Assembly (NCBI GenBank): GCA_001661515.1
Contig: LUVW01000036.1
Span: 57,749 to 121,748, forward strand
Source of the DNA: Capniomyces stellatus
Taxonomy: Eukaryota > Kickxellomycota > Harpellomycetes > Harpellales > Legeriomycetaceae
Reading direction: 5' to 3'
DNA length: 64,000 nt
In this document: positions 1 to 11,268 of the stretch, one piece after another
Layout: the number at the start of each line of letters is the position of its first letter
How positions within the stretch are numbered: the first letter of the stretch is position 1
Program-made: the position numbers and the translations under genes
The notes under the pieces: model-generated
The model's input: the letters and a program-made list of their open reading frames with translations, nothing else
Told to the model about the DNA's origin: nothing
Databases searched by the model: none

Positions 1-3000
1 CCCCCCCCCCCCCCCACCCACACACAAGTGATGTACTCGAGCATATGTTCGATCTATCGGTGGTTTGTATATTAATGTGCCATGATACTGTGATATACAC
101 CTTTATAAACACTATGGATTGCTTGGTGGCCGGGGCAAAAACATGTGCAAGTCGAATTTATGTCTTTGTTTAGCTATCACTACTGTTGGACTAGTGTTTC
201 CAATATTTTTATTTGCTGGGTCCAGCTTGTAGTTTATTATATGCATCGACAAAGCTAAGCTGAATAAGCACGTCACAATCAGTAGATTGTTTATAAATTT
301 TGGTTTTGTTTTATACATTATACTACTTGCACTCGGTTCTCAACTCGTCGGTATATATTTCGTTTGCCTGTTTGTTTGTTTGTTTGACTCAAGATCAAAG
401 CTGTAGTAGATGGGTTGTAGTAAAAAATCTGAGCTGTTGTTTTTGGATACCAAAGCATAAATGGTATAAAGCACGGCACCAGCGTCAAAGTACCGAACGT
501 GTGTTTTGATATAGTTGAAGGGTTGCGGGCTTCGGTTAGTTCGCGGGCTGATGTTTTTAAAGCTAGTTGAGGATATTTGAATAACCAGACCTAAGGCACA
601 CTCGACTGTTAGCTATTCAATATAACTTATTTCTAAGTTTTACTCTATTATGTAATTTTCTAACAAGCGGAACTCGAATCCCACCAACATTCACTTGGAG
701 CTTAAGGCTTATAAATGCATAACAGGAAAAGAAAAGGGAGAAAATGGATCCGAATCATACACTTTAATGTTTATGTGAGCTCTTGATTAGGCTTTTTTTT
801 TCTCCCTTTCACTTATTCATAGACTACTCGATTAGGTTATAGTTTTATCTTAGTTGATTTTGTAATGCTAAACTACGAATGGAAATATAATTACCAAAGT
901 AAAGTCAACAAACCAATGGCGATTCTAGACCATACTTGTTGGGCTTATTGGCTACCTTGACGATTAATTAATTTGAATGTATATTTTCTATTGTGATTAA
1001 ATCTGAATTTTTAATATAAAAGGCAAACCCGATTAAAACATCGAAATGGAAATTAAGCTTATACTTTGTGCTGATCAAAATTGAACCATACACAGCAGCT
1101 GATAGTCTTACAAAAGAAAGCTAAAACATTAGTATAAAAATTCAACGTTTCATCATAAATAATAGCAATAGGCCCGCATTTACTTTGGTAGGTCTGCTGG
1201 CATGTTGTGTTTCGGTAAAAATTAAGAGAATATCAGTAGATTTAGCCTAATGGCATAATTAGGGCAGTGGTGGATTGGAAGCTAGATACTTTTTTCAACA
1301 AAAAGCACTATAATTATCGGCAAAAAAATGTACTATAATCCTCGATAAAAAAAGGCGCTGTATTACTATTTGGTTTTAAACAACACACACCCGAATCCAA
1401 TGAAAGAAGACAAATATGAAACCGTAGACGTTTTAAACTAAGCTATGCATAGTTTACTTTTTTAAAGTTTACCCATGATCTAGCAGTTAACAGCACTGCC
1501 AGGTTTCTTTTTTTCGAGAACGAATCTGTCTATAAAATTTACCTCTTGGTTAATAAAGCGTTATTTTGCCTCTCGCGTCATAAAAAGGTTTTTTAACTCG
1601 TGGAATAACCCAAAATGGCTCTAATCTGATTCATGTGCTTGGGAGCGTTTGAAAATAGCATTAAGCTAATACTAGACCCATCTAGGTATTTATATCTAAT
1701 ATATTACGATTATAAATGCTGGCAAGTTGCAACTGCTGCCTTGACACAAATACCAAGTCAAATAAATAAAATATAAGTAATGAAAAAAGACTGGACAGAT
1801 CTAAAGGGATTTTTTCTATATATATAAAAAAACTCAAGATTGAAAGATATTTGTAAACAGAGCCGTGTGCAACTATCTGGCAAACATAGTATATATGTTA
1901 TGTAAAAGCACGACTGTTGTTTCATCTATTTGTGGTTACTCAGAATAGAACAGATGTTTCCATTCGACAAAAGTAATTACAAAGATTAAAATAGGTGGTA
2001 GTACGTTTTATACATCTGCATGCGACATAAGAAGAGCAAAGCATAGCAAATTATTTCAATTGTAAAGGCAAAAAACTTATTTCTACCTATTTATTTGTGT
2101 TGCTCTATTTTGCTTTGTCTCAATTTTTTTTCCTTGGAGAGTACTTACTTTGAGTTAACTAACCAAGAACCGTGTGATAGCTGATGTGTATTTACCAAAA
2201 TTAAAATTAAAATTAAAAAAAAGACTTCGGTTGGTAGTCGATTTTAATACCTTTGTTGAAATGTCTGTCGATTTTTAATAGCATCCTGGAAATGAAACTT
2301 AATGGTTTTTATGTTGACCTGGGTATGCTAAGTAAATAATTTCTAACATGTTGACAAAGGAAGGCTAAAAAGCGAATCGAAAGCAAAAACGATTTGGGTT
2401 AACACAATGTAGTACCAAAACACAAATTCCTATAGTTATTAAATATTGGTCATAAAGTATTTCAAGAGATGGGCTTATATAAGGAAAGGCTAATTAAGCA
2501 GGATTTATGTAAGTATGTAGTGTCGATTTGTTAATGGAAATATTCAAACTAAAAAGTGGATAGCAGGAAAAAAAACATAATAGCACAGCATCTCAATTGT
2601 TTTCTGAAACACCCAAACAAAACAAAACAAAAGAGAAAAGTAGTGGTTAAACGAAAGAAAAAATCAGAACAATTACAAAAACTAGAGATGAGGACTTTAA
2701 ATTCATCAAGATAAAGACAATGTAAATGTGTATAAAGCACACAAGATATGACGCACCAAACTATATAGGTGCTTGTTGGCAAACCCAGTGCATGATATCG
2801 GCAATTATGCCTCTTTAATTGAAAACCAAAGCATAAACAGGAGAAAGTGGGATAGACGAGAAATATGTGTTTGTGCAAGGGTATATGTGTATGTATGTGA
2901 TGGTAAACATAAACACCATCTAAAAATATCGCCAAAGCAAATATGATCAATGAGCGACCGAATCTTGTTGGTAGTTGAAAAAGCTGGAAAAGTAAAAAAG

Positions 3001-5360
3001 AATGTTACAAATGCCATAGGGGTTTTTCTTGAAGTAGTAGTAATTATAGACATTTAGAGGTGTATAATCCAAATTAGAGGTATTAGATAAAGCACGGTGA
3101 TACATTTACTAAAGCTATATATGCCTTTTGGCTATTGGTTTTATGGGGGGAGCTCTTTGTAACATAAAGCCATGTTGGTTTAATTTAAATAACATTTTTC
3201 CTTCTTCCATTTCCTTCAAAAAACATTCAAAAAATCAAGATAAACCAATTCAATGAAACTAATACAAAAAAAAACCAACAAAAAAAGAGTAAAAAAACAA
3301 ATGTATAAATATAAAAAACCAATACAAAAAAATAAAAAAGAATTTCGATAAAAAAAATAAAGTAAAAGCAAAAGTGGACTACCAAGCTGCAGTCGGCAAA
3401 TAGCTGGAATCCGCAAATTTTATGCCAATCATAACGACAAAGATACATTTGATGTTGTAGATGGTCAACTTTATTAGGCTTATTTCTTTATACCGTGTTT
3501 TTTTGTTTAGTAGTTGCAATGTTGGTTTAATTGAACAAAAGATGATTCGGAAAATTAAAGACGGGGAATCAAAAAAGCTAGAGCTAAAAATTTTGGTGCA
3601 TTTTTTTATGTAATAAGGTCATACATCGTGTAACATTAGTATATATGTTTAAAATTTTAATTCCTATGCGGTGTACATATTTCACTTTCCTGCACTAGAA
3701 TTTATATAAAATGCTGAATCCTACCTAAAGATTTTCATTGATGTTGCTCGGTGTTGGTTTTTTGGGACTCAAAAAATAATACTAAAACTACCAATAAAAA
3801 AACTACTAAATACCCAGCAGTACACCAAGAGAGTTGCGAAACCGAAACTGGCTATAGCTCTGCTTGCTTTTAGTGTCTTGAAATCTTCATTGTATACAAA
3901 AATATTACTTGTTTAGTTCACAGGAACGTTAAGAGAGAAAGAGAAATAACCACTCACCCCCTGGTTTTAGTGCACTGGTTTATATAATATGGTAGGGTTG
4001 TGTTTTTTTTTGGTACTACAAGGTCTCTTTTTTCTTTGCTGTAGGGCTACAAAGTGCTTTTGAATCTAGATTATACCCACTTTTGATATATGACCATTGC
4101 CTTTCTACATACCAAAGCTAGTGGGAAAAAAGGTGCCATTCAATTTAACTCAGGCATGTTTCGTTAGCAAACCCGTATCCATTATTTGGGATATTGAAGG
4201 GCCCAAAGCGGTAGGCTGGCCTGTCTTTAGATGAAAACTAGATAGGCAAAGTCGCACCATTAATCAAAGTCAATGATTTCCGATATACAGAACATGGATT
4301 GATCCGATTAAAACAAAAACAGTAGATACTAGATATACCTCTACTTGCTGTTGGTTTCGTATTGCATTGCATAGATTGGTCGGAGCTTCCACGTTCCCAT
4401 ACCCCAAAAAACAGTCTTGTCTCAAACCAACGCAACCATGCTTACCAAACTTTAGCTAGCTAAGTAAGTGGAGTAGAGCGTGTTTATGTTTAAAACATTG
4501 TAGTATATACAGCCAGCTAGTCATATCATACTATGATGAATAGAGTGTCGGTGATATACAGATTTGTAATGTTTTTTTAATGTTTTTAACGTTTTTAACG
4601 TTTTTTTTAATATTTTGTAATGTTAGGGTTCAGATAGATGTGATTGAATGACATTGTTTTTATTACCATAAAATTTACAAAATGTCCTTTTTAAAGAAAA
4701 CAAGTGTATTATAAAGTTTACTATTCGAGGTTTAGTATTCATAATTGCCTCTAAATTGTGATAGCAATGTAAGCCAAAATAAACGCAATAAAACAATAAC
4801 ATTATAAGCCAAATTTAAAGCTAATTTCAATATAAAAAAACAAAGTTTAAAGTTAATTACGCACATTTATTTGGCCAATTTGACTCTTTTAGATTAAATT
4901 TTAATCTCTAAACCAAACATCATAAAGCCTAATTGCAGCGTTTTTTCTCGTTTTATTATCGTTTTTATTTTTTTTGAAACCTTGTTTCTAGTTTAATATT
5001 CATAATAAAAAGTATCGCAATTAAATCGTTCAAGCCTTATTCCTAACACCAAAGCATTTAGATGCTATTACAACTAAGGATTAAAGTTTACCTTTTCAAA
5101 CTCTTAATTTTAAAAAGTAGCTCAAAAAAAAGGAATATTGGACCTTAAATATAAAGGCATTATCAAAGATACCATACGTTATTAAACTCAATAGCCAGGT
5201 CTTGCATTGAACAAAAATAAACAGTTACTGTGTCAGCCATCGATACACGCCGGGAAAAGAATCGCCTTTACATACCCACCCATACGTAGAACAGACGATA
5301 GTTTAGACGGCAGGAAGCGGAGAAGCGCAGTAGTGGGTTGATATTCAGAGATATCAAGCA
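1..5360. other. Gene-poor AT-rich region
   Basis: No gene can be supported here. The region opens with a run of 15 C (1-15). It contains short simple repeats (TTTG near 366-389), A-rich and T-rich tracts and two copies of a TATAAAGCACGG-like motif (465-476 and 3086-3097). Open frames on the minus strand around 2549-3448 are low-complexity Phe/Leu/Cys strings, as expected from A-rich DNA read backwards. The last 300 bases are probably the promoter and leader of the Kelch gene. Confidence 0.6.
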
Positions 5361-8300
5361 ATGGGCGAACACAAGGTATATGGTCGACATTATAGTACCG
5401 TAAATGAAAGAAATAGCGAGTTTACAAAGTACGAGGATGGCAATAATGTTGGTGCAAGCACAGTGAAAATCACAAACAGACACCAAATACTGCCAAATCT
5501 AGTTCGGATAGAAAGGTCATACAAAGTACAGAGTATAATAAACGAATTTAACAGCGGGTCAAGCCTTGTAAACAATAGTAGTTCCGGAAACAAAGTCAAT
5601 AACAGCAGCACAATAAAGCTATACAACAATTACAACACAAGTATAAGTAGCATTAACAGCAAAGAAAAGGATGGCGCGAGAGCTAAAAATGGCAGTATTG
5701 GTAGCAATAATACGAGCTGGTATAGGTACGGGATTAGCAGCAATGTGAATCGAGTAAGTGTTGACAAGAGTAGCGAAAGATATGATTTTCAACTAAAAAG
5801 TACAAAGCTTGCTGCAAAAGAGGGGCAACTGAGTGCGCAAAAAGAGAAAATCGGGGCTGGTAGAACTATAGGAGAGAATAGCCACAGCAGCGAAACAGGT
5901 ACAGGAGGTAAAACAAACTCGTTTAAAAATGGGAGGGAGAGCGTAGGTGGAGTTGGAAGATTTTTAAGTAGCTATGGAGCAAGCAAAAAAGATTTGAGTA
6001 TAAACAACATAGACAGTAGAGTGAGTACAGAGGATAAAAGTGGTGATAGAGAAGTAGCTGTATTGGGGCCAGCCAAACTTTTGGTTAAATTTCCAACAAG
6101 TGAACAGTCAAGCTCGCAATTGAACCTAATTAAACCAGGTATAGTTGCGCCAGAAAAAGGAAAGAGACACACAGAATTCACAACAGACATAAGGAGCATA
6201 GAGATTGAAAAAGTAAAACCAGAGCCAGAAAAAAATGATGGCTACGAGGGCCAGAGAGTTGGTTTGGGCGACAATATGTCCATTGTGAGCGAGTCATTGC
6301 ACGGCTCAAACAATAGCTTATTTAGTGGGAATTTGGCGAGAGACAGGACAATCAAAAATAAGGGAGCATATATTAACAATGACGGCGAGGATGGATATGT
6401 CAGTACTGGATTAATAAGATATGATACAGACGGGTCGTTCATATCAATCGACAAGTTAGATTTAAAGAACATAAACGATGCAGAAATAGACATGTCGCTA
6501 GGGTCAAACTCAGAAATAGGAGTTTCGGATATAGGGGGCAGTATGGGGTCTATGGATATTGGTGGTGCTGGATACAATAGCGCAAGCGTAAACAGTATAA
6601 ACAGCCTGAAAAGCGTAAGTTTTAGTAACAATATACAAAATCATGGTAGAAAGTCAGGCCAGGCAAACACAATAGTTCGTAAGAAGAGCAGCGGCAGTAT
6701 AGGTGGGTTGCGCAAAAAAACTAGCAAGTTGAACCTGATGAAGAGTATCACAGAAAGCAGAAGCGGTCTTGGAGATGGTGTGGGGTTTGGGGGAGTGGAA
6801 GGAAAGGACAGCGTGGATGGGATAGGCGATGCGGGGATGTCGTGGGGGAACGAGGTTGAGATGTTCAGGAGGAGGAATGTAGAAAGTAGCAACGATGCTA
6901 TCGTTGGTAGCGACCCTGGTAGCAAAATAAACGTCAGCAGCAGTAGTAAGTTGTTTGTTGAGCAAATGCAGTATCTGGAAAGGGAAAGAAAAAAGCTTGA
7001 GCTGGCAAGAAGGGAGCTAGAGTGGCAAAAGAATATATATAAGCAAAAGATGGGAGAGATGGGGCATTCAAACCCAAGCAACGATAATATGTTGGCAATG
7101 GATGAGAGGCTAAAGCTAAAATCCAGAGCAAAGGGAATAGATGTTGAGAGGACCGGAGGGACAGAAAAAGATAGGGAAAAGGCAACTGAGTTGATGAAAG
7201 CCAAGATGGGGTTGGAAGGAGGTAGAAAAGTTGGGTATGGCGAAAGTGGCGGCTCGAAGCACAGCGGTGATACATATGATGGCACCAAAGGCAAAGATCC
7301 CAGAAGTGAAATGCATCCAGCAACAGGGATGTACTGGTGGCAGCCAAAAGTGAGTGGAAACTTGCCAAGAAAAACGAGATCGCATATAATGGTAGTTTGC
7401 AAAAGGCCAGGAACCAGGCGTGATAAACATAGAGCAAGGTATAGCAGCAGTTGTGGCGGTGGCCGAGCAAACGAGAGGAGCGACTATTTCAACTACAGAG
7501 GAGGGCTAGCAAACATTGAAGATGACTCTGGAAACAACAAGATGATACTGATGTTTGGGGGATGGGATAACGTCAGGACAAGTAACAGTGTATATTTTTT
7601 TGATCCAGTGACGATGGTTTGGGAGGAGAAGAGAACGTTTGGACAGGGTCCAAGTGGGAGAAGGGCACACAGCGGAGTGGTGAATAGCAATAACGAGTTA
7701 TTTGTTTTTGGGGGAGGGGGGAACAGCAACGAGGTGTACTACAATGACTTGTATATTTTGGATATTGATAGTTTGGTTTGGAAGAAGCCGATTGTAACAG
7801 GAAGAATCCCATGCAAAAGAAGAACACATGTATGCTTCTTTTATGACACTAGCAATAGCAACAAGGAGAGAGGCGGAAACAGGGGTAGGGGAGGCGGGGG
7901 AGGAAGAGATAATAGTGACGGGCGCAGCGTTGGTGGGTATAGCGAGAATATGCTCAGCAGGGGATATGGAGTAGGTTCGGGGTCAGGTAGGGGTAGGAGT
8001 AGGGGCATGAATGCAGTGTATTTTAGTGGAACAATTGACGAAAACGAAGAGGAGGGAGACGCAGTTAATAATGCAAGTGGGCTGGAAAGCGGTGGGGAGC
8101 AAATGTACTTGTTTGGAGGGGGGGACGGGAAACTGGCACTAAACGATTTGTACAAGCTGGTGATAAAAAAGCAGTCGCCGCTAATAGCAGAGTGGCAGCT
8201 GGTAAACACAACGGGGACACCGCCAATGGCGAGGGGGTACCACACGGTGAACAGCAATGGCAGCCAGGTGCTGGTGTACGGGGGATCAAACGGAACGAGT

Positions 8301-8726
8301 TTTTTCAACGAGATCAATGTTCTTGACATGAACCAGTTCCACTGGACAACACACAAGATCAGATCAAGGCAAAAGACCTGCAGGCTGGCGCATACGGCGA
8401 CGGTTGTTGGGAACTATCTGTTTGTTTTGATGGGGCATGACGGATTCAACTACACAAACTCACTACAGCTACTGAAGCTCGACGACCTTACATGGGTAAA
8501 GTCACCCACCACGAATGACAACACTATTACTTGCTACGGAAACTTGCCCAGACCAAGAGGATATCATACTTCGGTGCTTGTTGATGGAAGGATGTTTGTT
8601 TTTGGTGGATTTGATGGCGAGTTTGTGTTTGATGACTTGAGCATTTTGGAACTGAGCTCTTTTGCTTATCTAGCCACATGCCCACCGGTCCAGGTTGCAA
8701 GTAGGGTTGGTAAACGCATAAACTAG
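5361..8726 (+). CDS. Large Kelch-repeat protein with disordered N-terminus
   Basis: This is one uninterrupted reading frame of 1121 residues. Residues 1-530 are rich in Ser, Asn, Gly and Lys and look disordered. Residues about 532-570 (starting EQMQYLERERKK) are a short charged coiled coil. From about residue 650 to the end there is a Kelch propeller, with blade cores such as LMFGGWDN, LFVFGGGGN, MYLFGGGDG, VLVYGGSNG and MFVFGGFDG, each followed by Asn-Asp or Asn-Ser and a Trp strand. A Gly/Arg-rich insert (about 835-905) splits the propeller. The overall plan, long tail plus Kelch, is shared with fungal polarity and cell-end proteins of the Tea1/Kel1 kind, but there is no close enough match to assign a name. 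The propeller usually serves as a protein-binding platform. The gene is convergent with TUP1. Confidence 0.85.
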   Translation: MGEHKVYGRHYSTVNERNSEFTKYEDGNNVGASTVKITNRHQILPNLVRIERSYKVQSIINEFNSGSSLVNNSSSGNKVNNSSTIKLYNNYNTSISSINSKEKDGARAKNGSIGSNNTSWYRYGISSNVNRVSVDKSSERYDFQLKSTKLAAKEGQLSAQKEKIGAGRTIGENSHSSETGTGGKTNSFKNGRESVGGVGRFLSSYGASKKDLSINNIDSRVSTEDKSGDREVAVLGPAKLLVKFPTSEQSSSQLNLIKPGIVAPEKGKRHTEFTTDIRSIEIEKVKPEPEKNDGYEGQRVGLGDNMSIVSESLHGSNNSLFSGNLARDRTIKNKGAYINNDGEDGYVSTGLIRYDTDGSFISIDKLDLKNINDAEIDMSLGSNSEIGVSDIGGSMGSMDIGGAGYNSASVNSINSLKSVSFSNNIQNHGRKSGQANTIVRKKSSGSIGGLRKKTSKLNLMKSITESRSGLGDGVGFGGVEGKDSVDGIGDAGMSWGNEVEMFRRRNVESSNDAIVGSDPGSKINVSSSSKLFVEQMQYLERERKKLELARRELEWQKNIYKQKMGEMGHSNPSNDNMLAMDERLKLKSRAKGIDVERTGGTEKDREKATELMKAKMGLEGGRKVGYGESGGSKHSGDTYDGTKGKDPRSEMHPATGMYWWQPKVSGNLPRKTRSHIMVVCKRPGTRRDKHRARYSSSCGGGRANERSDYFNYRGGLANIEDDSGNNKMILMFGGWDNVRTSNSVYFFDPVTMVWEEKRTFGQGPSGRRAHSGVVNSNNELFVFGGGGNSNEVYYNDLYILDIDSLVWKKPIVTGRIPCKRRTHVCFFYDTSNSNKERGGNRGRGGGGGRDNSDGRSVGGYSENMLSRGYGVGSGSGRGRSRGMNAVYFSGTIDENEEEGDAVNNASGLESGGEQMYLFGGGDGKLALNDLYKLVIKKQSPLIAEWQLVNTTGTPPMARGYHTVNSNGSQVLVYGGSNGTSFFNEINVLDMNQFHWTTHKIRSRQKTCRLAHTATVVGNYLFVLMGHDGFNYTNSLQLLKLDDLTWVKSPTTNDNTITCYGNLPRPRGYHTSVLVDGRMFVFGGFDGEFVFDDLSILELSSFAYLATCPPVQVASRVGKRIN

Positions 8727-9263
8727 ATTACACGATTGGTAAAAATAGAGGTGTTAGCCGACATTCTTGTTCGCTTTTATTTACTTGATTGTTTACATAT
8801 TTCCAAATAGACTTTTATTTTTATTTCTTTAACAATATATATATATTTATACACTCTTTTTGTTCCAATTTGATTAATTGATATTAGTAAAATAATAAAA
8901 AGCAAAGCACAAGCACAAGCAAAATGGGGGAGAGAAAAAAATAGTATATATATATGAGGAAAAATTAGAAAGAAAGAAAAAGGGAAAAAAAGGAAAAAAG
9001 GAAAAAGAGAGATAAATGTGAAATAGATCAATAGACTGATTGGTTGGTTAGTTAGTTGGTTAGTTGATTAAGTTGGTTGGTTGGTTGATTAAGTTGGTTG
9101 GTTGGTTGATTAAGTTGGTTGGTTGGTTGATTAAGTTGGTTGGTTGGTTGATTAATTGTTTGGTTAGTTGGTTAATTGGCTGGTTAGTTGATTAATTGGC
9201 TGGTTAGTTGATTAATTGGTTGATTGATTAATTGGTTGGTTAATTGTCTGATTTGTTGGTTGG
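8727..9263. other. Convergent 3' intergenic region
   Basis: This space lies between the stop codons of the Kelch gene (plus) and TUP1 (minus). The first 300 bases are AT-rich with poly-A and GAAA tracts. The rest is the TTGG satellite described separately. No gene is seen. Confidence 0.7.
9040..9262. repeat. TTGG/TTGA satellite with a 21-bp higher-order unit
   Basis: The stretch is built from tetranucleotides TTGG, TTAG and TTGA. Within it, GATTAAG recurs at 9066, 9087, 9108, 9129 and (degenerate) 9150, exactly 21 bp apart, each followed by three TTGG units. On both sides the pattern decays into irregular TTGG/TTAATTGG. It abuts the TUP1 stop codon, so it should be transcribed as a CCAA/TCAA-rich 3' UTR. 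Confidence 0.9.
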
Positions 9264-11183
9264 TTAAAATGATGAGCTATATTTCCATATTCTAGCGCGG
9301 AAATCACCGCTGCCAGTGGCAAATACATAGCCGTTAGGAGAGATGGCGACGCTGATGACAGAGTTCTTGTGGCCCTGCAGAACGCAAACGGATTGGGCCA
9401 TCTTGGGGTCCCAAAACTGGACGCATCGATCCTTGCTTCCACTGATCATCCACTTTCCATCGTTTGAATAAGCCACACTAAGTACAAAGTCCTTGTGGGA
9501 GAGCAGGGTTGATTTGCATATGGTGCGGGTGATAAGCATGCCTGGGCCTGGACCTGGGCCTGGCTGGTACTTGCTGTTTATCTCCCAAATCTTCAAAGAC
9601 TTGTCGAGCGAACCACTGACAAGGTACCTGCCGTCTGGGCTAAACGACAACGCATATACCGAGTCCCGATGTCCCTCAACGCTTTCCAAAAACTTGCCAC
9701 TCAGGGCGTCCCACAGCCTGATAATTTTATCGAGCGATGCTGCAGCAACAAGTCTTCCATCTGGGGAAAAGCTTACGCTTGTTATTCCCGCATCCTTTGG
9801 GCCCATATCCTCAATCGAAAATACGTGCAGGCTTTTGCCTTTTTCAAAGTCCCACAGCCGAACTGTTCGGTCGCCCGACCCCGATAGTATCGTTCGGCCG
9901 TCTGGGGAAAAGTCCAGGGAGTAAATGTCCTGCTTGTGGCCCGTCAACACGTACTTTATGCTCCGCTTGGCCAGGTCCCATACCCGGATCACATTATCTT
10001 CTGCTCCAGTAACTAGATACTTGTCATCGGGACTAAATATCACCGATCGTATATACAGATCCCCCACCGGCTTCACACTCTCATCTATCAACTCCATTAC
10101 CCTCATCCCGCTATTCACATCCCACACTTGTGTTATTCTGTTGCTTCCTGTAGCCACCAGCTTTCCATCATTACTAAATTTTACGCAACAAACCACACTC
10201 TTGTGTATCAACGTGTGTCCCAACTCTATATTCAGCTGTCTTTGAACATTCTGGTTGTATGACACCACCCAGTCAGCTCCCTCCTTTTGCTTCATCGTCA
10301 TTTTGTTATTGTTGTTGTTGTTGTTGTTGCTATTGCTATTGCCAATACCAATACCATTGTTATTGATATTGCTTCCAATGTTGACTCCACCTCCCCCTGC
10401 TCCCATTTTCATATCATCAATTTCCATGTCGTTTCCATTCCCACTCCCACTCCCTCCCCCCATTCCTCTATTTCCCATATTCACTCCTCCCACCTTCCCC
10501 GCCTGGCTTGGCCCTCTTTCCCTGGACATCCCCATCCCAACCCCTCCCAAGTTACTGTTGCCGCTAATATCAACTTCTTCCTTTCTTAGCCCCCTATAGT
10601 TCCCTATTGGCCCTAGCCCTTTCCTGTTGGGCCCCTCGCCAAGCATCTGGCTACCATTGCCGTTGTTATATCCCCCCATTGGCGCCATAACGTTTGCACC
10701 AACTCCTGTCTCGTTTCCGCTTGCCCCATTTGGCCCTACCCCCATCTTCTTGTTTCCGCCACTGCCATTAATGCCTAGCCCCACCCCCCCTGCCTTCCCA
10801 ACTCCATTAATCCCTATACCTTCTCCAACCCCAACCCCTACTCCTGCCCCCATTGGCAAAAATGGCCCTTGTGGCGCTGGCGGGCCCCCTCGAAGCTCCA
10901 GCTCTTTCCTCAGCCTATAAATCTCCTCTTCATACTCCATTTTAATTCTCAGGTGGGTTCTTTCCATCTCTGCCAAGTTCTTTTGAAACATTGTTACCTC
11001 TGCGATTTGCCCATTTACTCGATGCTCATACTCCTCCTTATGCAACTTTAACACGCTTGCATCTGTACTTACTGCTTCAAATTCTACCTTTAGACTCTCC
11101 AACAGCTCTCCTACCCTGCTACTCAAAACTACTCTTTCCCCTACTCCCACGCCTTGTTGCCGATGATTGTATGGTCCTGACAT
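9264..11183 (-). CDS. TUP1: Tup1-family transcriptional co-repressor
   Basis: Single exon, 639 residues. Residues about 20-97 form the Tup_N helical tetramerisation region (RVGELLESLKVEFEAV, then EYEEEIYRLRKELE). Residues 98-300 are a Gly/Asn/Met-rich linker ending in a poly-Asn run. Residues about 325-637 carry seven WD40 blades with clear GH...D...VWD signatures (TGHKQDIYSLDFSPDG, EGHRDSVYALSFSPDG, QGHKNSVISVAISPNG). Tup1 works with Ssn6/Cyc8 to silence genes when brought in by DNA-binding proteins; that role is known for the family. One blade carries a PGPGPGPG loop encoded by a short repeat. The start is the first ATG ahead of the helical domain. Upstream lies a run of seven CTTTT units. 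Confidence 0.96.
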   Translation of the reverse strand: MSGPYNHRQQGVGVGERVVLSSRVGELLESLKVEFEAVSTDASVLKLHKEEYEHRVNGQIAEVTMFQKNLAEMERTHLRIKMEYEEEIYRLRKELELRGGPPAPQGPFLPMGAGVGVGVGEGIGINGVGKAGGVGLGINGSGGNKKMGVGPNGASGNETGVGANVMAPMGGYNNGNGSQMLGEGPNRKGLGPIGNYRGLRKEEVDISGNSNLGGVGMGMSRERGPSQAGKVGGVNMGNRGMGGGSGSGNGNDMEIDDMKMGAGGGGVNIGSNINNNGIGIGNSNSNNNNNNNNKMTMKQKEGADWVVSYNQNVQRQLNIELGHTLIHKSVVCCVKFSNDGKLVATGSNRITQVWDVNSGMRVMELIDESVKPVGDLYIRSVIFSPDDKYLVTGAEDNVIRVWDLAKRSIKYVLTGHKQDIYSLDFSPDGRTILSGSGDRTVRLWDFEKGKSLHVFSIEDMGPKDAGITSVSFSPDGRLVAAASLDKIIRLWDALSGKFLESVEGHRDSVYALSFSPDGRYLVSGSLDKSLKIWEINSKYQPGPGPGPGMLITRTICKSTLLSHKDFVLSVAYSNDGKWMISGSKDRCVQFWDPKMAQSVCVLQGHKNSVISVAISPNGYVFATGSGDFRARIWKYSSSF

Positions 11184-11233
11184 TTACTAGCTATTTATCC
11201 TCCCAGTATATTTCAAATTCTTGCTATCTCGTA

Positions 11234-11268
11234 CTTTTCTTTTCTTTTCTTTTCTTTTCTTTTCTTTT
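11234..11268. repeat. CTTTT pentanucleotide repeat, 7 copies
   Basis: Seven perfect CTTTT units lie 51 bp upstream of the TUP1 start codon. They are probably in its leader, where the sense strand reads AAAAG. Confidence 0.95.

Noticed and set aside
112..318. 68-codon minus frame with a signal-peptide-like start
   Set aside because: Short, AT-driven and without other support; kept only as a possibility.
662..684. ACTCGAATCCC resembling a tRNA B box
   Set aside because: No A box, no acceptor stem and no cloverleaf could be drawn around it.
3115..3135. GCCTTTTGGCTA resembling the 5' part of U2 snRNA
   Set aside because: Only about 12 bases match; the following branch-site-recognition region of U2 is absent.
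6242..8356. Long minus-strand frames opposite the Kelch gene
   Set aside because: They are Leu/Ser/Pro/Phe-rich shadows of a biased coding strand with no recognisable protein.
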